Below, piece after piece: positions 39,964 through 40,597 of a stretch of 40,597 nt of DNA; the first letter of the stretch is position 1, and the number at the start of each line of letters is the position of its first letter. The position numbers were made by a program, and so were the translations under genes. Below the pieces are notes generated by a model that saw only the letters and a program-made list of their open reading frames with translations, did not search any database and had not been told where the DNA came from. The DNA comes from a virus: positions 1-40,597 of IMG/VR virus record IMGVR_UViG_3300028045_001047; one strand, 5' to 3'.

Positions 39964-40412
39964 AGTTTGTTCGGTGCCCAAGTTGGTTGTGTATCTGTTA
40001 TAGATATAGATGGTTTGACTGTAAGATTGTCAACAACATTATGATCGTCATCGATTGTTATATTTGAGGTGTATCCCACAGTTTCGCGTACAATATCATT
40101 AGCATTTAGTTCAGCCCAATATACCTCAAAAGCAACAGCATCCTCAAGACACTCAAACTGGTGCATCACACCGGGTCTAACCTTAGTCCAATCACCTGGA
40201 CCAAGGATGGTCTCGTCAACCAAGCCATAGTCATTCTGCCATACACGGATCAGAAGTTTACCTGATTCAACGAAAAAGCCATTCCATTTGAAAGAATGAA
40301 GATGTTTTGAACAGACACCTCCTCTTTTAGTTTCAATACGATGAAACTCTAGTGAGCCATTAGCTTCAACCAACTCAGTTTGGCCCCAGATTTTTCCAGA
40401 TTTATTTGCCAT
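39960..40412 (-). CDS. Cupin-domain protein
   Basis: A 150-residue protein with a single cupin fold: SLEFHRIETKRGGVCSKHLHSFKWNG carries the first metal motif (H-x-H), GKLLIRVW and GPGDWTKVRPGVMHQFE the second with its His. The C-terminal 45 residues are Asp/Thr-rich. It resembles phosphomannose isomerase-like sugar cupins. It lies between nrdA and nrdB, which is not its usual partner group. Start supported by GAGGAAG. Confidence 0.8.
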   Translation of the reverse strand: MANKSGKIWGQTELVEANGSLEFHRIETKRGGVCSKHLHSFKWNGFFVESGKLLIRVWQNDYGLVDETILGPGDWTKVRPGVMHQFECLEDAVAFEVYWAELNANDIVRETVGYTSNITIDDDHNVVDNLTVKPSISITDTQPTWAPNKL

Positions 40413-40521
40413 TGTCTATTTTACTTCCTCTTTTGATGCCTTTCAATCGGCCTCTAATCCAGTCAGTTCCTGTGGGTGGTTCATTAGTACACATTTCAGT
40501 TATACCATTGTTATATTTCAC
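40402..40521 (-). CDS. Small basic protein between nrdA and the cupin gene
   Basis: A 39-codon frame with GTG start (AAGG upstream) or ATG at 40494. The product has PPTGTDWIRGRLKGIKRGSK, strongly basic at its end. It overlaps the cupin start by 11 bases. Compact spacing in a dense operon supports it; no function known. Confidence 0.45.
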   Translation of the reverse strand: MKYNNGITEMCTNEPPTGTDWIRGRLKGIKRGSKIDNGK

Positions 40522-40538
40522 TCACATTAACCTTCGCA

Positions 40539-40597
40539 TCATCCTTCACATGCTAAGCATGAGGAATCTTCTACCATTGCGCTCATATCTAGCTCTT
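40539..40597 (-). CDS. nrdA: Ribonucleotide reductase large subunit NrdA, C-terminal end only
   Basis: The last 18 codons read ELDMSAMVEDSSCLACEG. The CxxC pair near the very end is the redox-active tail that re-reduces the active site in NrdA. Location directly upstream of nrdB agrees. The rest of the gene lies outside the window. Confidence 0.8.
   Translation of the reverse strand, partial: ELDMSAMVEDSSCLACEG

Noticed and set aside
1-40597. CRISPR arrays, insertion sequences, integrase or attachment sites
   Set aside because: I saw no spaced direct-repeat array, transposase, integrase or terminal inverted repeats in the window.

Overview
This window is part of the genome of a lytic, T4-like contractile-tailed phage (Caudoviricetes) of a Gram-negative host. 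The evidence is a T4-type head cluster (gp67, gp21, gp22, gp23 homologues), the recombination/replication core (UvsY, UvsW, gp55, gp47, gp46, gp45, gp44, gp62, RegA), a class I ribonucleotide reductase, and exact T4 late promoters (TATAAATA) before the structural genes. The style (peptide deformylase, MazG-like pyrophosphatase, IscA-like carrier, LPS genes) recalls aquatic T4-like phages. The host is not identified. The KDO and CDP-sugar genes, an outer-membrane lipoprotein and a PEP-CTERM-like tail point to a proteobacterium with LPS.

Layout. 1-9407 (+): late virion region, with fibre/accessory structural proteins (one apparently split by a -1 frameshift), then the head-assembly cluster ending in the major capsid gene and a strong terminator, then a tail-tube-like gene. 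9404-22830 (+): early/middle genes in long overlapping operons started by near-identical sigma70 promoters with 17-bp spacers and extended -10 boxes. They cover recombination, late sigma factor, Mre11/Rad50-type nuclease, peptide deformylase, a TET-associated-type glycosyltransferase, MazG, a second glycosyltransferase, clamp, clamp loader and RegA. 22820-24345: a leftward island with an HNH endonuclease, a PEP-CTERM-like exported protein under its own late promoter, and tRNA-Val, followed by a divergent control region with 10-bp-phased repeats. 24397-30980 (+): tRNA-Leu, a strongly structured RNA element, a DUF932 protein, tRNA-Ile(UAU), a second SF2 helicase, a glycine-zipper lipoprotein, small proteins, KDO-8-phosphate synthase and a GT4-type glycosyltransferase. 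30975-37502 (-): a surface-sugar cassette, A+T-rich over most of its length, holding glucose-1-phosphate cytidylyltransferase, CDP-glucose 4,6-dehydratase, a His-type 3-dehydratase, an SDR, a pyruvyltransferase-family protein, an exostosin-like GT, a DxD GT and a methyltransferase, with gene remnants at its joints. 37506-40597 (-): IscA-like carrier, membrane proteins, GIY-YIG nuclease, zinc ribbon, NrdB, a cupin and the 3' end of nrdA.

How the parts fit. Early promoters would drive takeover, recombination and replication genes; gp55 then redirects host RNA polymerase to TATAAATA promoters for the capsid genes and, notably, for the PEP-CTERM-like gene. The sugar cassette with KdsA and several transferases looks able to remodel host LPS or glycosylate virions or DNA. 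The points I consider most worth checking are the late-expressed PEP-CTERM-like protein, the CDP-sugar cassette, the nested-stem RNA after tRNA-Leu, the displaced gp46 start with no standard start codon, and the frameshifted structural gene.
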